Source: Tomocerus qinae
Taxonomy: Eukaryota; Arthropoda; Collembola; Entomobryomorpha; Tomoceridae
Length of the DNA stretch: 64,000 bases
NCBI GenBank assembly: GCA_020055645.1
Contig: CM034546.1
Coordinates: 34,038,001 to 34,102,000, forward strand
Direction: 5' to 3'
In this document: piece by piece, positions 1-11,162 of the stretch
Layout: every line of letters begins with the position of its first letter
Numbering within the stretch: the first letter of the stretch is position 1
Notes under the pieces: model-generated
Seen by the model: the letters and a program-made list of their open reading frames with translations, nothing else
Databases searched by the model: none
Told to the model about the DNA's origin: nothing
Program-made: the position numbers and the translations under genes

Positions 1-312
1 GCCTAATGCCTTAATTCACTTATTGCCGCTAACATATACATTTGATTAAGGTTTATTCCATCTGATACACGGATCCAACCAAACATAAAATATAAATAGC
101 ATTGGTAAAACAATCTGTCCTTAAAGAACTTGTTTTGGTTGATAAACGGTTGTTCATGTTGTCCGAACATAGACCCAAAAATTTTGTTTACATTCACCAT
201 GTTGGTAGTATAGTATTCAAAAGTTAAATCATATTAAAGTTCGGGTTCTTAGTTACGGACAGATTTTCCGAATATCATATTCCCATTTAAATTGCACATA
301 AACTTTTTTAGG
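1..312. other. No gene recognised
   Basis: AT-rich sequence. A 65-residue minus-strand open frame (3-200) has no recognisable motif and is open at the window edge, so it may be part of an exon or chance. Confidence 0.4.
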
Positions 313-397
313 AGAATCCCTAAGGATCTGAGACCATTGAACGTTATATCTTAATGTATGGGTGTAGCATCAATGGTCTCAGATCCTTAGGGATTCT
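313..397. repeat. Perfect 28-bp inverted repeat (hairpin)
   Basis: Arms 313-340 and 370-397 are exact reverse complements (28 bp, beginning AGAATCCCTAAGGATC), separated by a 29-bp loop. The perfect match in otherwise decayed DNA suggests a recent small foldback or MITE-like insertion. No flanking duplication is clear. Confidence 0.85.
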
Positions 398-1640
398 ACA
401 AAAAAAGTACGAATTTCGCATAAAATCGAGATTGCATTTACCCTCCATGACAAATTTAGCTAGTTACCTAGCAACATCCCCAATTGTGGATGAGACAGGT
501 AAAGGGTTTCAAAAACTATACCCTGACCTTAAATGCATAATTAAAATAGTAAATTAAATCCAACTAATTATCGCGTGGCCAAAATCCTAATTTTTAAACG
601 AGAATTTTAGTCGAATTTATGTTGTCGTGAGTAGTTATCAAAAATCGAGCAGCCATTTGGTATTTCAAGCGAATACCATTTATTTAAAATATTGACTGCT
701 CCAAACACAGCCGTCTATACATTTTTTGCAATAAAAAGTTAGGTAATATTGCAATTATTAATTTGTGCAGGTGGTTATATGTTTAAAACGTTGAGGTAGC
801 CTGGTAGCCGCCACAAGCAGAGTACAAAATTTATCATTTTCTAGAGTTTTTTCACCATCACACAGTAATAATAAAGACAGGTTAATTCTTTGAAAAATAT
901 ACGATAAATATGAAAAGTTTGAAAACATAATATAATTTAGATACCACGACTACGCTATAAATCCCAGGAAATCTAAGAAAAGGAAAGTTTTTTCTCAAGA
1001 TTCCAAAACATTTCGCTCTTTGAGTTAATTTCAACGATTTTTAGGCAATTGTTATCTTAATTCAACAAAAATGGGCTGAATTTTGTACGCTTCGGTCGAC
1101 TAAGCCTAATAAATATGGGCTTTTGACATCCCAGCCCTCTCCGAAATTGACTTATAAATATGGTACCAAATACAACTCGGAATTTTACGGCAATTTTCTT
1201 CAAAAAATCTCCCTGTGCCCTTAACGCTAATTCTACAACTAACTGTTCACAAAATAAAGTTTTTATGGATATTTATATAATATACATACTGTCAAATGTA
1301 TTAATAGTGTTAGTTTCTAGTTACCTTGGTACTGGCTATTTGGTTTGTACTTGGATACACATTTGAATTTGTCCAACCACTTTTATCAAAATCGGACGTG
1401 GTCAATTTTTCAACTTTTTTGCGGGTTTTATCAGAATTTCTAAAACCCGCAAAAATGTCCACCAACGATTTTGATGAAAATTAATGGAAAAATCGCTAAT
1501 GCGATTATAAAAAAGGCTGTGAAATCCCTATTTAGAAATGAAAAGTTTTGTGACCAGGAAAAATCTACAAACTTGTCAAGAAATTTGGCTATTAAGATAA
1601 AGACTTAAATTATGTGAAAAAGCTCGATGACTAACGTCAG
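398..1640. other. No gene seen
   Basis: AT-rich sequence with frequent stops in all frames and no domain-like peptide. Short open frames at 354-557 and 1160-1366 show no protein-like composition. Confidence 0.5.
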
Positions 1641-1905
1641 CAAGCAGTTAAATGCTACTGCTACAGCAGCAGTACATGCAATTGGAACAGCCCTTGATCT
1701 ATGAGGATTATATTTTACTGCATTCGGACGACGAAGACATGGACTTCGACTTAGTGGTTCCGATGGATATATTCAGAGAAGATGAAATATGAATCCATTT
1801 TTTATTAAACTCTTACTCATTTTTAACTTTTGCAATGAAAATTAATAAAAACTGACTATTTGAAAAATAATTCCGCGTATCGAAATAATTATTTCGACTA
1901 TTCAC
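1641..1905 (+). pseudogene. Decayed transposon ORF tail, copy 1
   Basis: A plus-frame peptide around 1670-1791 reads QYMQLEQPLIYEDY then an acidic stretch LLHSDDEDMDFDL, ending at a TGA. Just downstream (1865-1890) lies AATAATTCCGCGTATCGAAA. The same peptide type and the same downstream DNA occur at 6,735-6,858, so both are remnants of one transposon family. Acidic tails of this kind occur in PIF/Harbinger-type proteins, but the superfamily is a guess. Confidence 0.45.
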
Positions 1906-3779
1906 CCGTTTTTTGTGTGTTTGAAGCAATAATTCCGCGCGGAAGTATATCCGTATTTACGGTAATTTAAATATTCAGTAAAAGTGTAATTAAAGTACCT
2001 AAGTCATTTAAAAAACAGTTATTTATTTCGTACCGCCTACTTCTTCGCCAATTTAATTAAAAATGATAATGCAATCGACAAAGATTGGCATTTCTGTCAC
2101 ATTTAATTGATTTCACCTTTAATGATCATTGGCGCATAATTGCACGACAAGTTGAAAATTTTATCCGGAGCAAAGTTCCCCAGCTTTAAAGCTAACCCGT
2201 ATTCAGGCAATTTATGTCAGAATCGGACAACATAAATCTCCTGAATCGGATGATAGGACGATTCTTTTGCCGATGCTTTGCAAATTTTAAAATATAGTAT
2301 TTTTTGTTATTTAAATGTGGGAAATTTTCTATAACTTCAATCCAAGACATTTTTCAGATATAAAGTGGCATTTATTATGAGAATCTTCAATTTAAAAGAC
2401 ATTTAAGACGACATTACAAAATCAGTTGCATTATTTTTTTAGCTTTTCTATGGATAGTTTCTACCGTTTAGAATTTTCTAGGGAATGGTAGGCACTTTAA
2501 AATGGTTTGCCTTTATATACTACGAACACGAACGAACAGCAAAGTTACTGAACAATTTAGAAGAACAATATTTCCAATAATGTTGAATTGCATATAAATT
2601 ATATACGGTAAAAATGACTTATGAAAATGCAAAATTGGTACTTATTTAAAATGTAGAATAATTCCCTTGCAACTTCAATAAAAAAATTTCGCACGAATCT
2701 TATTTAGGAATTAAAACATGTTTCACACACCACTACTTATGTTCATGGTTTTACACTACTCTTTTAAAATATCCATAATTTTTTTTAATTTTTGTTCGAA
2801 ATCATTTAATATACATATTGGCATTAGCTTTTGAAAAAGGATTGTAAACATTCTCACTATAACGATTAAATCGCTAAAATCGAATTATTTAGATTAGATG
2901 CAAAAAATTTCGTTTTGTACATTTTTTTGAGGATTAAAATATTAGGAATAATATCAGCCAAAATAATATTCACGTATAGGAGAATTATTTCTTCTTAAAG
3001 ACCCAATTTAGCACTTGCGCCATCGCCAAATAAAAGACCTTTAACATGAAATTCATCTATCTATCTATGTATGTCTGGTAGGACAGCCTAAGAAACCTGC
3101 ATATATTGTATAATGCAAAACCCACTGCCCCATAAGTAACGCAAGTGACGACGTAACACTTTTGGGAATCGCCTCCTCCCAATCAACTGCACACGTAATA
3201 TTATGTGCACGATCCTCGAAAGTAAATCTGCCCATGTCCACTCCCTCTAAATCAACGAAATGAGTTGTTTCATATTATTATGACATAAGAACAACAATAC
3301 AATTTTAGATAAGATTATTATTGGTGATTAAATGGAAATGATTAGCTAAAAAGAACATTTCGTATTGATCCTGATGTGCGTATTTATTGGCATTTCAAAA
3401 CGTCCAATTGGTCCAAATTGGTTCTGATTTTTTTGGCATTTTAGTAGAGCTGGGGTTGTTACTGTCCACTTCATTGGACAACTTTTTTTTAATTTTGGGG
3501 TAGGGCACTATCTATTCTATAAAATATTTATTGTTAAGTTGTACTAATTGGATTTTCCAAAATCCCCGAATCATATTTTTCCAACCGATGTAGAAAACAA
3601 AAGTATGTTTAAATCGTTGTATTTACAAAGTTAGCATAATAACCTAAGAGAAACATCGATGATTTTTTCGGAATTGTATTTATTAATGTGATGCTGAATT
3701 TCTTTTGAGTGCTAGGTTCACCCCGCAGCTGGCTTGACTAGTTTTTATTAATTTTGAATTACATTTCAAAACGTAGATA
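1906..3779. other. AT-rich, no gene seen
   Basis: No frame gives a recognisable protein. A short CTAT microsatellite-like run lies near 3,055-3,070. The rest looks like aged intergenic DNA. Confidence 0.5.
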
Positions 3780-4300
3780 ATCAAACACCACCACAGGCAA
3801 ATAATAAAATTATTAACAATTACAAATAATGAAGGTCCATTACAAATTATCTTAAATATTCAAAATCCTAAACAATAATCATGAATAATGAAACCTCATT
3901 ACAAATAATCTTAAATATAATCACAAATAATCAAAACTCTTTTAAAAATTATCACAAATAATCAAAATCTATTATAAATACCGACAAGCGTCCAAAATAT
4001 ATTACCTATCATCTCATCACAAGTATAAATATCAAACAAATCAAAAATAATCAAGATACATTACATATTATCACAAATAATCAAGATGCGTTATAAATAA
4101 TTACTAATAACCAAAACCCTTTACAAATTATCAAAATATAAAACAAATAATCACCAATGTTTAAAACATTAGAAATAATAGCAAATGTTAAAAACACATT
4201 ACAAATAATAGCAAAGTATAATACAAATAATAAATATTCAGAACATATTACAAATAACAAATAATTGTCATTTATACAAATAATTCCAAGTAATCAAAAT
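3780..4300. repeat. Degenerate AAATAATCACA-type tandem repeat
   Basis: About 520 bp composed of imperfect repeats of the words ACAAATAATC, ACAAATTATC and ATCAAAA with variable spacing. The units are too diverged for a clean period. It looks like an old AT-rich minisatellite spread by slippage. Confidence 0.7.
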
Positions 4301-5282
4301 TTACTATGAAAAGTCGACATTTATTACAATTAAGAAAAAATACTAGGCCCCCTTAAATGACAGAAATTATTAGAGATGTGTAAATGAAAAAGAAACATGA
4401 CATGGAAAGGAGGAAAGTTTTGACAATTAACTACAAATTAAAGACTACACAGATTTAAATAAAACCTTTACCAAAATTGAAGTAATACATTTACCCATAC
4501 TTGGTTTCAAAATAAAGTTATAAAAATTTCTGCTTTTACTGTTCCAAAAATGCATATCAAATTTTATGATCCTGTTTTGAAGACAACACAAGAGTTTTTA
4601 TAAAATTCTGACGGAGAAAAATCAAAGATTTTTTATGTCAATACCTTAAAAATACTCAAGTTTGTAATAACGCATGCATGTAACAAATTATCCCTTAGTG
4701 GGAGCAAAGGTCAAAAATTAATTTCTCTACAACTAATATAATGTGACATACCAATTAAAAAGTAGTGACTTAAACAGTCATAATATGGTATTTATTTATT
4801 TAATTATAAAACTAGGAATAAGCCCGTTGCCCGAACGGGAAACGGCTAACCCCTTAATGGCGATGGTAGATCATATGTATATGCATTATACATTAAAAAA
4901 AGATTAATATTAACAGATTAAAATGTTTAAAAATTTGCTTGCAACATTGCTACAACATCCTACGGACGGGGAACAAAATACAATTCTTAGAGAAGCAACA
5001 TAATCATAGTGTACTAAATCCAACATTTTCTAAACAAATTATGAAATATTTTCTACATTAAATGTTTGAAGTCCAACTCCTTTCATCAGCGCCTGACTTT
5101 ATAATAATATTAGGTGAACTCAAATTCTTTTGTTATTTGTTAAGCTTTAATCATTTAACAGTTTAACACCGTTTAAATTTGAAGACCCCTCTGCTGGAGT
5201 AAATAAACCTTTTAGTTTTAGTGTTATATAGCACCGCGAAATTTAATATTTAGTCAAATTGTAATTTCAACTTTTTCTATCG
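4301..5282. other. No gene seen
   Basis: AT-rich, stop-rich in all frames. A locally GC-richer patch near 4,815-4,870 contains CCCGTTGCCCGAACGGG, a possible transposon end, but no partner end was found. Confidence 0.4.
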
Positions 5283-5293
5283 CAAAACTCAAA

Positions 5294-5530
5294 ATGGTAC
5301 GAAGATCAGAGCGTAAGAAACTGATTGAAAAAGTATTTTACGACGGAATTTTTAATATACTATGGGCAACTACCAGAACTAGATACTAGACCTATTGGTC
5401 CACTAGATGAAGTGGACGGTGACAACGAAGCAGAACAATATTATAGTTAAGATTGTAATCTTGGGGAAGAGCGAAGAAGAGATTTATTTAATTGGATAAA
5501 TGGACGATGACCACATATGAGTGAACAAAT
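5294..5530 (+). pseudogene. Probable PIF/Harbinger-like transposase tail remnant
   Basis: Plus-strand fragments in several frames: MVRRSERKKLIEKVFYDGIF from 5,294, an acidic stretch ending DEVDGDNEAEQYYS and a stop, then GEERRRDLFNWINGR and a stop near 5,511. A basic or charged RRDLFNWI-like segment just before the stop resembles the C-terminal end of Harbinger transposases. It faces a Myb-like coiled-coil tail on the opposite strand (5,594-5,757), and the two-gene convergent layout is the main reason for this call. The reading frame is broken; this is a relic. Confidence 0.35.
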
Positions 5531-5593
5531 AAAAATAATTAGTTAATTTACATCTGCATACGAAGTTTTTCGAGTTCAAACTCTTGAGCTAAT

Positions 5594-5757
5594 TTAAAAT
5601 TTCATTTTCGCCAACTCAGCATCATTTTGAAGTTTTAATTTTTCCAATTCATGCTTCCTATCTTCGGCTACTTTTCGCTGTTCTAATTCTTCTTTCCATT
5701 TCAGTCTTTCAAAATCGAGATGCTCTTTTTTGGATTGAATGTCCAATTTCACTGAAT
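5594..5757 (-). pseudogene. Myb/SANT-like protein coiled-coil tail
   Basis: A minus-strand frame encodes about 53 residues of highly charged coiled coil (core KKEHLDFERLKWKEELEQRK, then ELEKLKLQNDAELAKMKF) ending at a stop at 5,594. Such tails follow the trihelix/Myb DNA-binding domain in Harbinger-associated and zeste-like proteins. No upstream DNA-binding part is visible within a few hundred bases, so the gene is truncated or decayed. Confidence 0.45.
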
Positions 5758-5799
5758 TTCTTTTTTGGTTCCACGTCTTTTGATGGCTGAATTATTTTG

Positions 5800-6230
5800 G
5801 TTTGTTCAGGCTTTCAAGTTTCTCATATGTTGTTGTAAGTCGTTGATGTAAAAATTACGTCCATCAAAATTCATTTTGGTTTTTGAATTGCCCAACAAAT
5901 CATTTGCATTAAAAAACAAAAAAGTAATACGAGTAGTGAGTGAACTAACAATTTGACAGACTTTTGTTTCTTGGCGCTTCTGTCAAAGGATATAACGAAT
6001 TTGTTATAGAAAAAACATGCCCTCCTAGGTGGTTAAAATGTTATGATAATGCGTTAAAATATAACTGTGTAAAAGAGTAGGAGATGTGACGTCACGCCAT
6101 AACACTTCGTTATCTTAACATAAATAACGAGCTTAACGCTATAACATGGCTATAACAAACGGAATTTGAATTCACCTATTATAAATTGTTTATGTACATA
6201 ACAAATAATTTTAAATAACAATCATTTTAA
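5800..6230. other. No gene seen
   Basis: AT-rich DNA downstream of the Harbinger-like relic. No recognisable coding or repeat structure apart from short A/T runs. Confidence 0.4.
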
Positions 6231-6234
6231 ATGA

Positions 6235-6420
6235 ACACGCGATTTTACATTACCCTTTCATTTTACCTTACCCCGTCATTTAGAATAACCCCGTAATTTT
6301 TTTTACATTACTCCGTTATTTTGCATTGTCCCGTCATTTTAAATAATGGGGCCATGTTGAACAGACGTCATATTAAATAATCCCGCCATTTTAAATTGAT
6401 GTCATTTTAAATGAGCCTTT
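6235..6420. repeat. Diverged CCCCGTCATTTTAAAT-type repeats
   Basis: Irregular repeats of words such as CCCCGTCATTTAGAATAA, CTCCGTTATTTTGCATT and CCCGTCATTTTAAATAAT. They resemble the units of the clean minisatellite at 6,858-7,291 and probably represent its older, decayed outskirts. Confidence 0.6.
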
Positions 6421-6734
6421 TATACGATTAACTAACTAATGTAGGTAAAAGGCGCCTAAACTTAGATAAGTGGATGTGTACTTAAGAAGTAAGAACATTT
6501 CGTTGAGAGTTCTAGTGTTCTAGGTATATCTGCTTTAGTTGCAGTCTGCAATTACTCAGAAATCGCAGAAACAGAGAAAGAATGTGTATTTTTACTCGTA
6601 GTACATACGTGTCAAGAAAATTGGATTTTAAAATCAAGTCTAATTATATATGTGCATGGAAGTCAGGACAATTTAATTACGGCATTCAAACCAGGCAAGG
6701 ATTGTAATGAAGGGAGAGAATTGTACATGCAAAT
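6421..6734. other. No gene seen
   Basis: Unannotated AT-rich DNA. Part of 6,610-6,640 resembles 1,580-1,610, extending the similarity between the two decayed transposon copies upstream of the peptide tail. Confidence 0.4.
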
Positions 6735-6857
6735 AGAGGAGCCCTAGATCCAGAAAAATGACCTTTTACTGCCTTCGGACGAAGAAGACATTGATGTCGA
6801 CATACATGTTATAAACATTTAATTTTCAAAATAATTCCGCGTATCGAAATAATTCAC
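6735..6857 (+). pseudogene. Decayed transposon ORF tail, copy 2
   Basis: A peptide ELYMQIEEP, a stop, then LLLPSDEEDIDVDIHVINI and TAA parallels the copy at 1,641-1,905 (QYMQLEQP... LLHSDDEDMDFD). The DNA after the stop, AATAATTCCGCGTATCGAAA, is shared. The premature TAG confirms decay. Confidence 0.45.
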
Positions 6858-7291
6858 GGTCACGTCTTTTAAATGGTCACGTCATTTTAAATGGTCACGT
6901 CATTTTAAATGGTCACGTCATTTTAAATGGTCAAGTCATTTTAAATGGTCACGTCATTGTAAATGGTCACGTCATTTTAAATGGTCACGTCATTTTAAAT
7001 GGTCACGTCATTGTAAACAATGGTCACGTCATTGTAAACAATGGTCACGTCATTGTAAACAATGGTCACGTCATTGTAAACAATGGTCACGTCATTGTAA
7101 ACAATGGTCACGTCATTGTAAACAATGGTCACGTCATTGTAAACAATGGTCACGTCATTGTAAACAATGGTCACGTCATTGTAAACAATGGTCACGTCAT
7201 TGTAAACAATGGTCACGTCATTGTAAACAATGGTCACGTCATTGTAAACAATGGTCACGTCATTGTAAACAATGGTCACGTCATTTTAAAT
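6858..7291. repeat. Minisatellite, 18-bp units switching to 21-bp units
   Basis: Eight units of GGTCACGTCATTTTAAAT (17-18 bp, few variants) at 6,858-7,000 are followed by 13 virtually identical 21-bp units GGTCACGTCATTGTAAACAAT at 7,001-7,273, then one more 18-bp unit. The 21-mer differs by T to G and an added CAA/ACAA. Because both lengths are multiples of three, the minus strand stays open for 94 codons of a 7-residue repeat; this is a by-product, not a gene. The 21-bp core must have expanded recently, since the flanking units are diverged. Confidence 0.95.
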
Positions 7292-7415
7292 AACCTCATC
7301 ATTTTAAGTAGATCTGACATTTTACATCACCTCGTCATTTTAAGTAGCCCTGTCATTTTACATCACCTCATCATTTTAAAACAACCTCAATTTAAATAAT
7401 CTCGTTATTTTAAAT
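7292..7415. repeat. Diverged flank of the minisatellite
   Basis: Irregular repeats (CCTCATCATTTTAAGTAG, CCTCGTCATTTTAAGTAG, CCCTGTCATTTTACATCA) related to the 18-bp unit, showing older sequence outside the homogenised core. Confidence 0.6.
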
Positions 7416-7504
7416 AATGTTTTCAATAATGTACCAACGCATAACTCCATGTACTATATTTAGCACATGAAGGTATGCGTTGGGGTACATTATTGAAAAC
7501 ATTA
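7416..7504. repeat. Palindromic element of about 89 bp
   Basis: The left arm (7,416-7,444, AATGTTTTCAATAATGTACC...) pairs with the right arm (7,473-7,504, ...GGTACATTATTGAAAACATT) with a 2-nt length difference. The loop also carries a small CATGT/ACATG pairing. It resembles a foldback MITE. Confidence 0.8.
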
Positions 7505-8569
7505 ATTAACCCCAATATTTTAATCCTCTCGGTTTACAATCCATCATGTTATTTCAATTTAATTTAATCATACTGACTACTTTATTCGGCCCTGTCATTT
7601 TAATTGACCTTTGTAGGGTTATAAGCCTTCTAGCGGATGGGGTACTCCCTGCAGCAATATTCCTACTACTTAGTGTCTCTGCTCATTATAGATGCTGCAC
7701 CACTACTGCACTCAAGCAAATGTGAGTGCAGAGTGAGCCCACAGAAACTGACTGGCTATTATGAACTTATTTTTCTGTAAATCTCTTTGGCTCCATGGGC
7801 AATAGCCCTAGAGGAGCGTCACCTCTTAAATAAAAAAATATAAAAAAATATAAAAAACATCCTTATACACGACAATAATCATGTCTAGTAGGCAATACCG
7901 TATTAAGGTTGGTTCTACGGATTTCCATTACGTTTCGCAAAATCCTCCTACCCCCATTACCACAAGATGTACGAACCCAAATTTGAAATTGAAGATTATT
8001 TGACTTATTATCTAGTGAACCTAGTCCTTAGAATTTTTTCAAACGGAAGTAAAATAGTATTTTTTGATTTTTGAAAATAAAAAGTTGAGTCATTTTCTGC
8101 AAAAGTTAATACATCCAAAAGAGCCTGTGAGACAGATACATTACATCGGTAGTCCTTACTAATGGTGTAATTGAGAAAAGTAAGCTCTAGGTTCACCAGA
8201 TATTTTTCTTCTCTTTCTTTTTGGTATCTTTACAAAATCCCCAAAAGTGACCCCAAAAGGTCAAATCACGATTTTCAGTTATTAGATAAGAGGATTGATA
8301 TCATTGAGTAGGATGTCACTCTATTACCAACAGTAAATAGGAAAACCTGAAATGAAAAGGTTTTGCGGCTGATTGTGATTGCGCTTGCCACTTATAATAC
8401 CCTAAATGTTAATGTTACAATAACATGCTTAGCATAATGTATACGTAATAAAATAATGAGCATAATGTTTTTGTAACAGGGTGGTTTTAAATTTTCAAAA
8501 TTCTGTGGTATAAAAAATTGATTCATTTTGTGACACGGAACAAAACAGAGTAGGCATTATGCAATACCC
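7505..8569. other. No confident gene; one unidentified minus-strand open frame
   Basis: A minus-strand frame at about 8,008-8,210 reads KYLVNLELTFLNYTISKDYR and continues SVSQALLDVLTFAENDSTFY before a stop. It has ordinary protein-like composition but I recognise no family; it could be a lone exon or a transposon fragment. The rest shows no features. Confidence 0.3.
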
Positions 8570-8822
8570 TACTGTCTGGCTTTATAAAAATCCGAATGAT
8601 GACCTCTAGTAACCCCATTTAGTCCCGCCTATAACAAATATTTTTTCATCAATATCTATTTTATTTCGGTTTAATAAATAATGTTGTTGTGGTTACAGTC
8701 AAATGTGACGTTAAAGACTGTATGGCTCCTTTAATTTGGTGTGAAGTATAGTACTCAAAAAATATTTGTCAACAATGGGGTTACTAAAGGTCATCATTCG
8801 GATTTTTATAAAGCCAGACAGT
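8570..8822. mobile_element. MITE with about 50-bp terminal inverted repeats
   Basis: The left end TACTGTCTGGCTTTATAAAA and the inverted right end match for about 50 bp with a single difference, enclosing about 150 bp of non-coding DNA. This is a non-autonomous DNA transposon. The target duplication is not clear (flanks ATACCC and CCTACT), so the superfamily is unassigned. Confidence 0.85.
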
Positions 8823-9916
8823 ACCTACTATAACAAGAAATTATGGGGAGTTCCTGTTTTATGTTGCTCTACGGCGCGAGAGTGGGCAGTATTTAGTAAA
8901 AGGTGAAAACCCATAGAGCCAGCCTTAAGGTTTATAATTATGTATCCCAAAGCATTTACTTTGGGACACTTTTGAAAAGTCTACACAGAAATCATTCCAA
9001 AAAATGGAGGTCGAGTTCGAAAATGGACAAAATCAGACACACCCCTTCCATGTGGGCGTGGTCTAAAAATTAAAAATTGGTGTAACTTTAGTTATTGACA
9101 TAGTAGAACGTCATGAGATAGCTCGTTCGAAAAGTTTAGTCGTTAGGCCATGTCAAGATCAAGTCATACGTATCAAGAGGTCAAAGGTCATTGAAAAAAT
9201 TCACTCGTCATGTAACGTCAGATAATCAGTTCAAACTTTTTATGCAATATCACACCACTTTTTTACATCCATTTGGACATTTTGGACGTTTATTTATATA
9301 TGAAGGGGACCAGAGTTAAGGTCTACATTAAGAATTAAAGGTTTACAGTTGGCATTCAATACAGTCTTGTTGTAGGATTACTAAATAAACCAATTAAGAC
9401 TAGGATTGTCCCATTACCTGCATATTATGCATAATTTGCTATTTTCATCCTGTTTTTATTTATTATAATGAAGCCATTAATAATTATGATCTAAAATGTT
9501 TTGAATAAATATGACATGCCCGTTTTCAACTTTAGTAACGAGCGTACCACGAAATACCCCCTATGGAGGAAGGAGGGTCGTCAATTGTAAAGCTCAAGAA
9601 AGTTAAATTACAGGAAAAAATCTTAACGTTTTCTTTCAAAGTTTTATAAATTAAATGAAGATTACTTTTGTATTCAAATTGATTACTAAAATTGCTAAAA
9701 CTTAATTATAGCTTCTTATTTATTTGTGGTATTTAGTTTGGTCGTTTGCTAATAAAATGAATAAAAATCGCATATTAAAAAAATCTCAAGGTCAGAATTC
9801 TGAACCCCTCTATCCTTATAAACCTGTAGGGATTTCGTGGTATAATAAAGGAGAGGCACCCAATTTGACAAAATAAAACGCAAAGATGATATGAAGAAGG
9901 ATAAAGGGTGCGTTTT
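8823..9916. other. No gene seen
   Basis: Non-repetitive AT-rich DNA. A minus-strand frame at 9,749-9,964 lacks protein-like features. No eIF5B domain IV exon is recognised here. Confidence 0.45.
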
Positions 9917-10043
9917 AAGTCGTATGGCACACACCTTAATTCTGTATTGCGGAATTATTGACATTTAGTCTTACCTGTTATGGTGTTCTAAAGAGCTGAA
10001 TGTTTGGATGTGTATGGAAGCATGTATATGTATGGGAGACATA

Positions 10044-11158
10044 TGTCGTAGACTGGGAGGGAAAGGTGACTGGGAGGGATATAATGTCCCTCTCCGACTA
10101 GACTGGGTGGGATAGCTTGATAATATTAATGAGGTTTCCGACTGAGAGGGATAGGTTGTAAAGGATTAATATGAATGATCCTATGCGTATAAGTGCCACA
10201 ACCATCGCAGATTTTAGGTTACTCTTACATGTTTTATTCATTGTAATCATTAAATAAATATTTATAAATATTAAAAGTATATTGCCCTTTTTGTATCAGT
10301 CATAAATCATAAACTATTAAGTCAAGATTGAACGTCAAATGGTTAAGTAGGTTACGCTGCTATTATATTTATTAATAGCTATTTTTTCCAAAGCTAGGAG
10401 TTCGATCATCTAAATTTTTGCAGGAACACCTGCTGCCGTTGTGGCATTCAGTACCACTGACCACAGTGAATACCATTCTTTTTACAGGGACATTTTTTAC
10501 TTTGACAGTTACCCTTGCACTTGCAAATGGATTGAGAGGTGTATGATGTTACAGATCGCAATGCAGTTATGTACTTTATATGTGCCTCCGGCCATCCAGT
10601 TGTGTCGATTTCAGCGGTCCATCGACCGAAATTTACTTCACTTACCATACATTCAATGATCCCCTTGGCACATTGTAGTTTAAGATTACCGTTTTCTAGT
10701 CTTTGGAGAACTTTACATGGTAAGTTTGTTGGATCAGTATTTGATCTGTCGATCCAGGGAATGGGTAAAGAAACAATACTGCCAACAGTAACAGCCCTCT
10801 CACTAAGCTTTGTTATACCGATTACCTTGTTGTTGAGTAACCTAAAATCTGCGATAATAATAATTTATGATTTAATTATGACTGATGCAAAATGTGCAAT
10901 ATACTTAACATTCATGAATATTATAGAAAAAATGATTACAATGAATAAAACATGTAAGAGTAGCCTAAAATCTGCGATAGTTGTGGCACTTGGCACTTAT
11001 ACACATAGAATCATTCATTTCAATCCTTTACAACCTATCCCTCCCAGTCGGAAACCTCATGGCTCAGTACCGCTAGCGGTACAGAGCTATCCCACTCAGT
11101 CTAGTCGGAGAGGGACATTATATCCCTCCCAATCACCTTTCCCTCCCAGTCTACGACA
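10044..11158 (-). mobile_element. Ginger-like DNA transposon, internally deleted, long TIRs
   Basis: The element starts TGTCGTAGACTGGGAGGG and ends with its reverse complement (...CTACGACA), flanked on both sides by CATA (10,040-10,043 and 11,159-11,162). The inverted repeats extend roughly 290 bp inward with scattered indels. TGT...ACA ends and a 4-bp duplication match Ginger elements. Inside, on the minus strand, lies a remnant of the expected protein end. The right arm repeats a CGCAGATTTTAGG-containing segment (about 10,845 and 10,965), so the arm was rearranged. Confidence 0.75.
10395..10860 (-). pseudogene. Ginger/KRBA2-like integrase C-terminal fragment with Cys-rich CXC motif
   Basis: The minus-strand frame reads LLNNKVIGITKLSERAVTVG, then SLPIPWIDRSNTDPTNLPCK, a beta-rich segment like the one that follows integrase cores in KRBA2-like and Ginger2 proteins, then the cysteine cluster CKCKGNCQSKKCPCKKNGIHC. 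The frame stops after GQWY, but a one-base shift continues as TECHNGSRCSCKN, the expected end of the motif, so the copy is frameshifted. The integrase catalytic core is absent. Family assignment rests on motif memory. Confidence 0.5.
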
Positions 11159-11162
11159 CATA

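Noticed and set aside
6995..7279. 94-codon minus-strand frame encoding a 7-residue repeat
   Set aside because: Automatic result of a 21-bp repeat without stops; no start context, no unique sequence.
9970..10010. Possible 13-nt eIF5B microexon on the minus strand (AG|AACACCATAACAG|GTAAGA)
   Set aside because: Splice-like flanks only; the encoded residues cannot be tied to domain IV.
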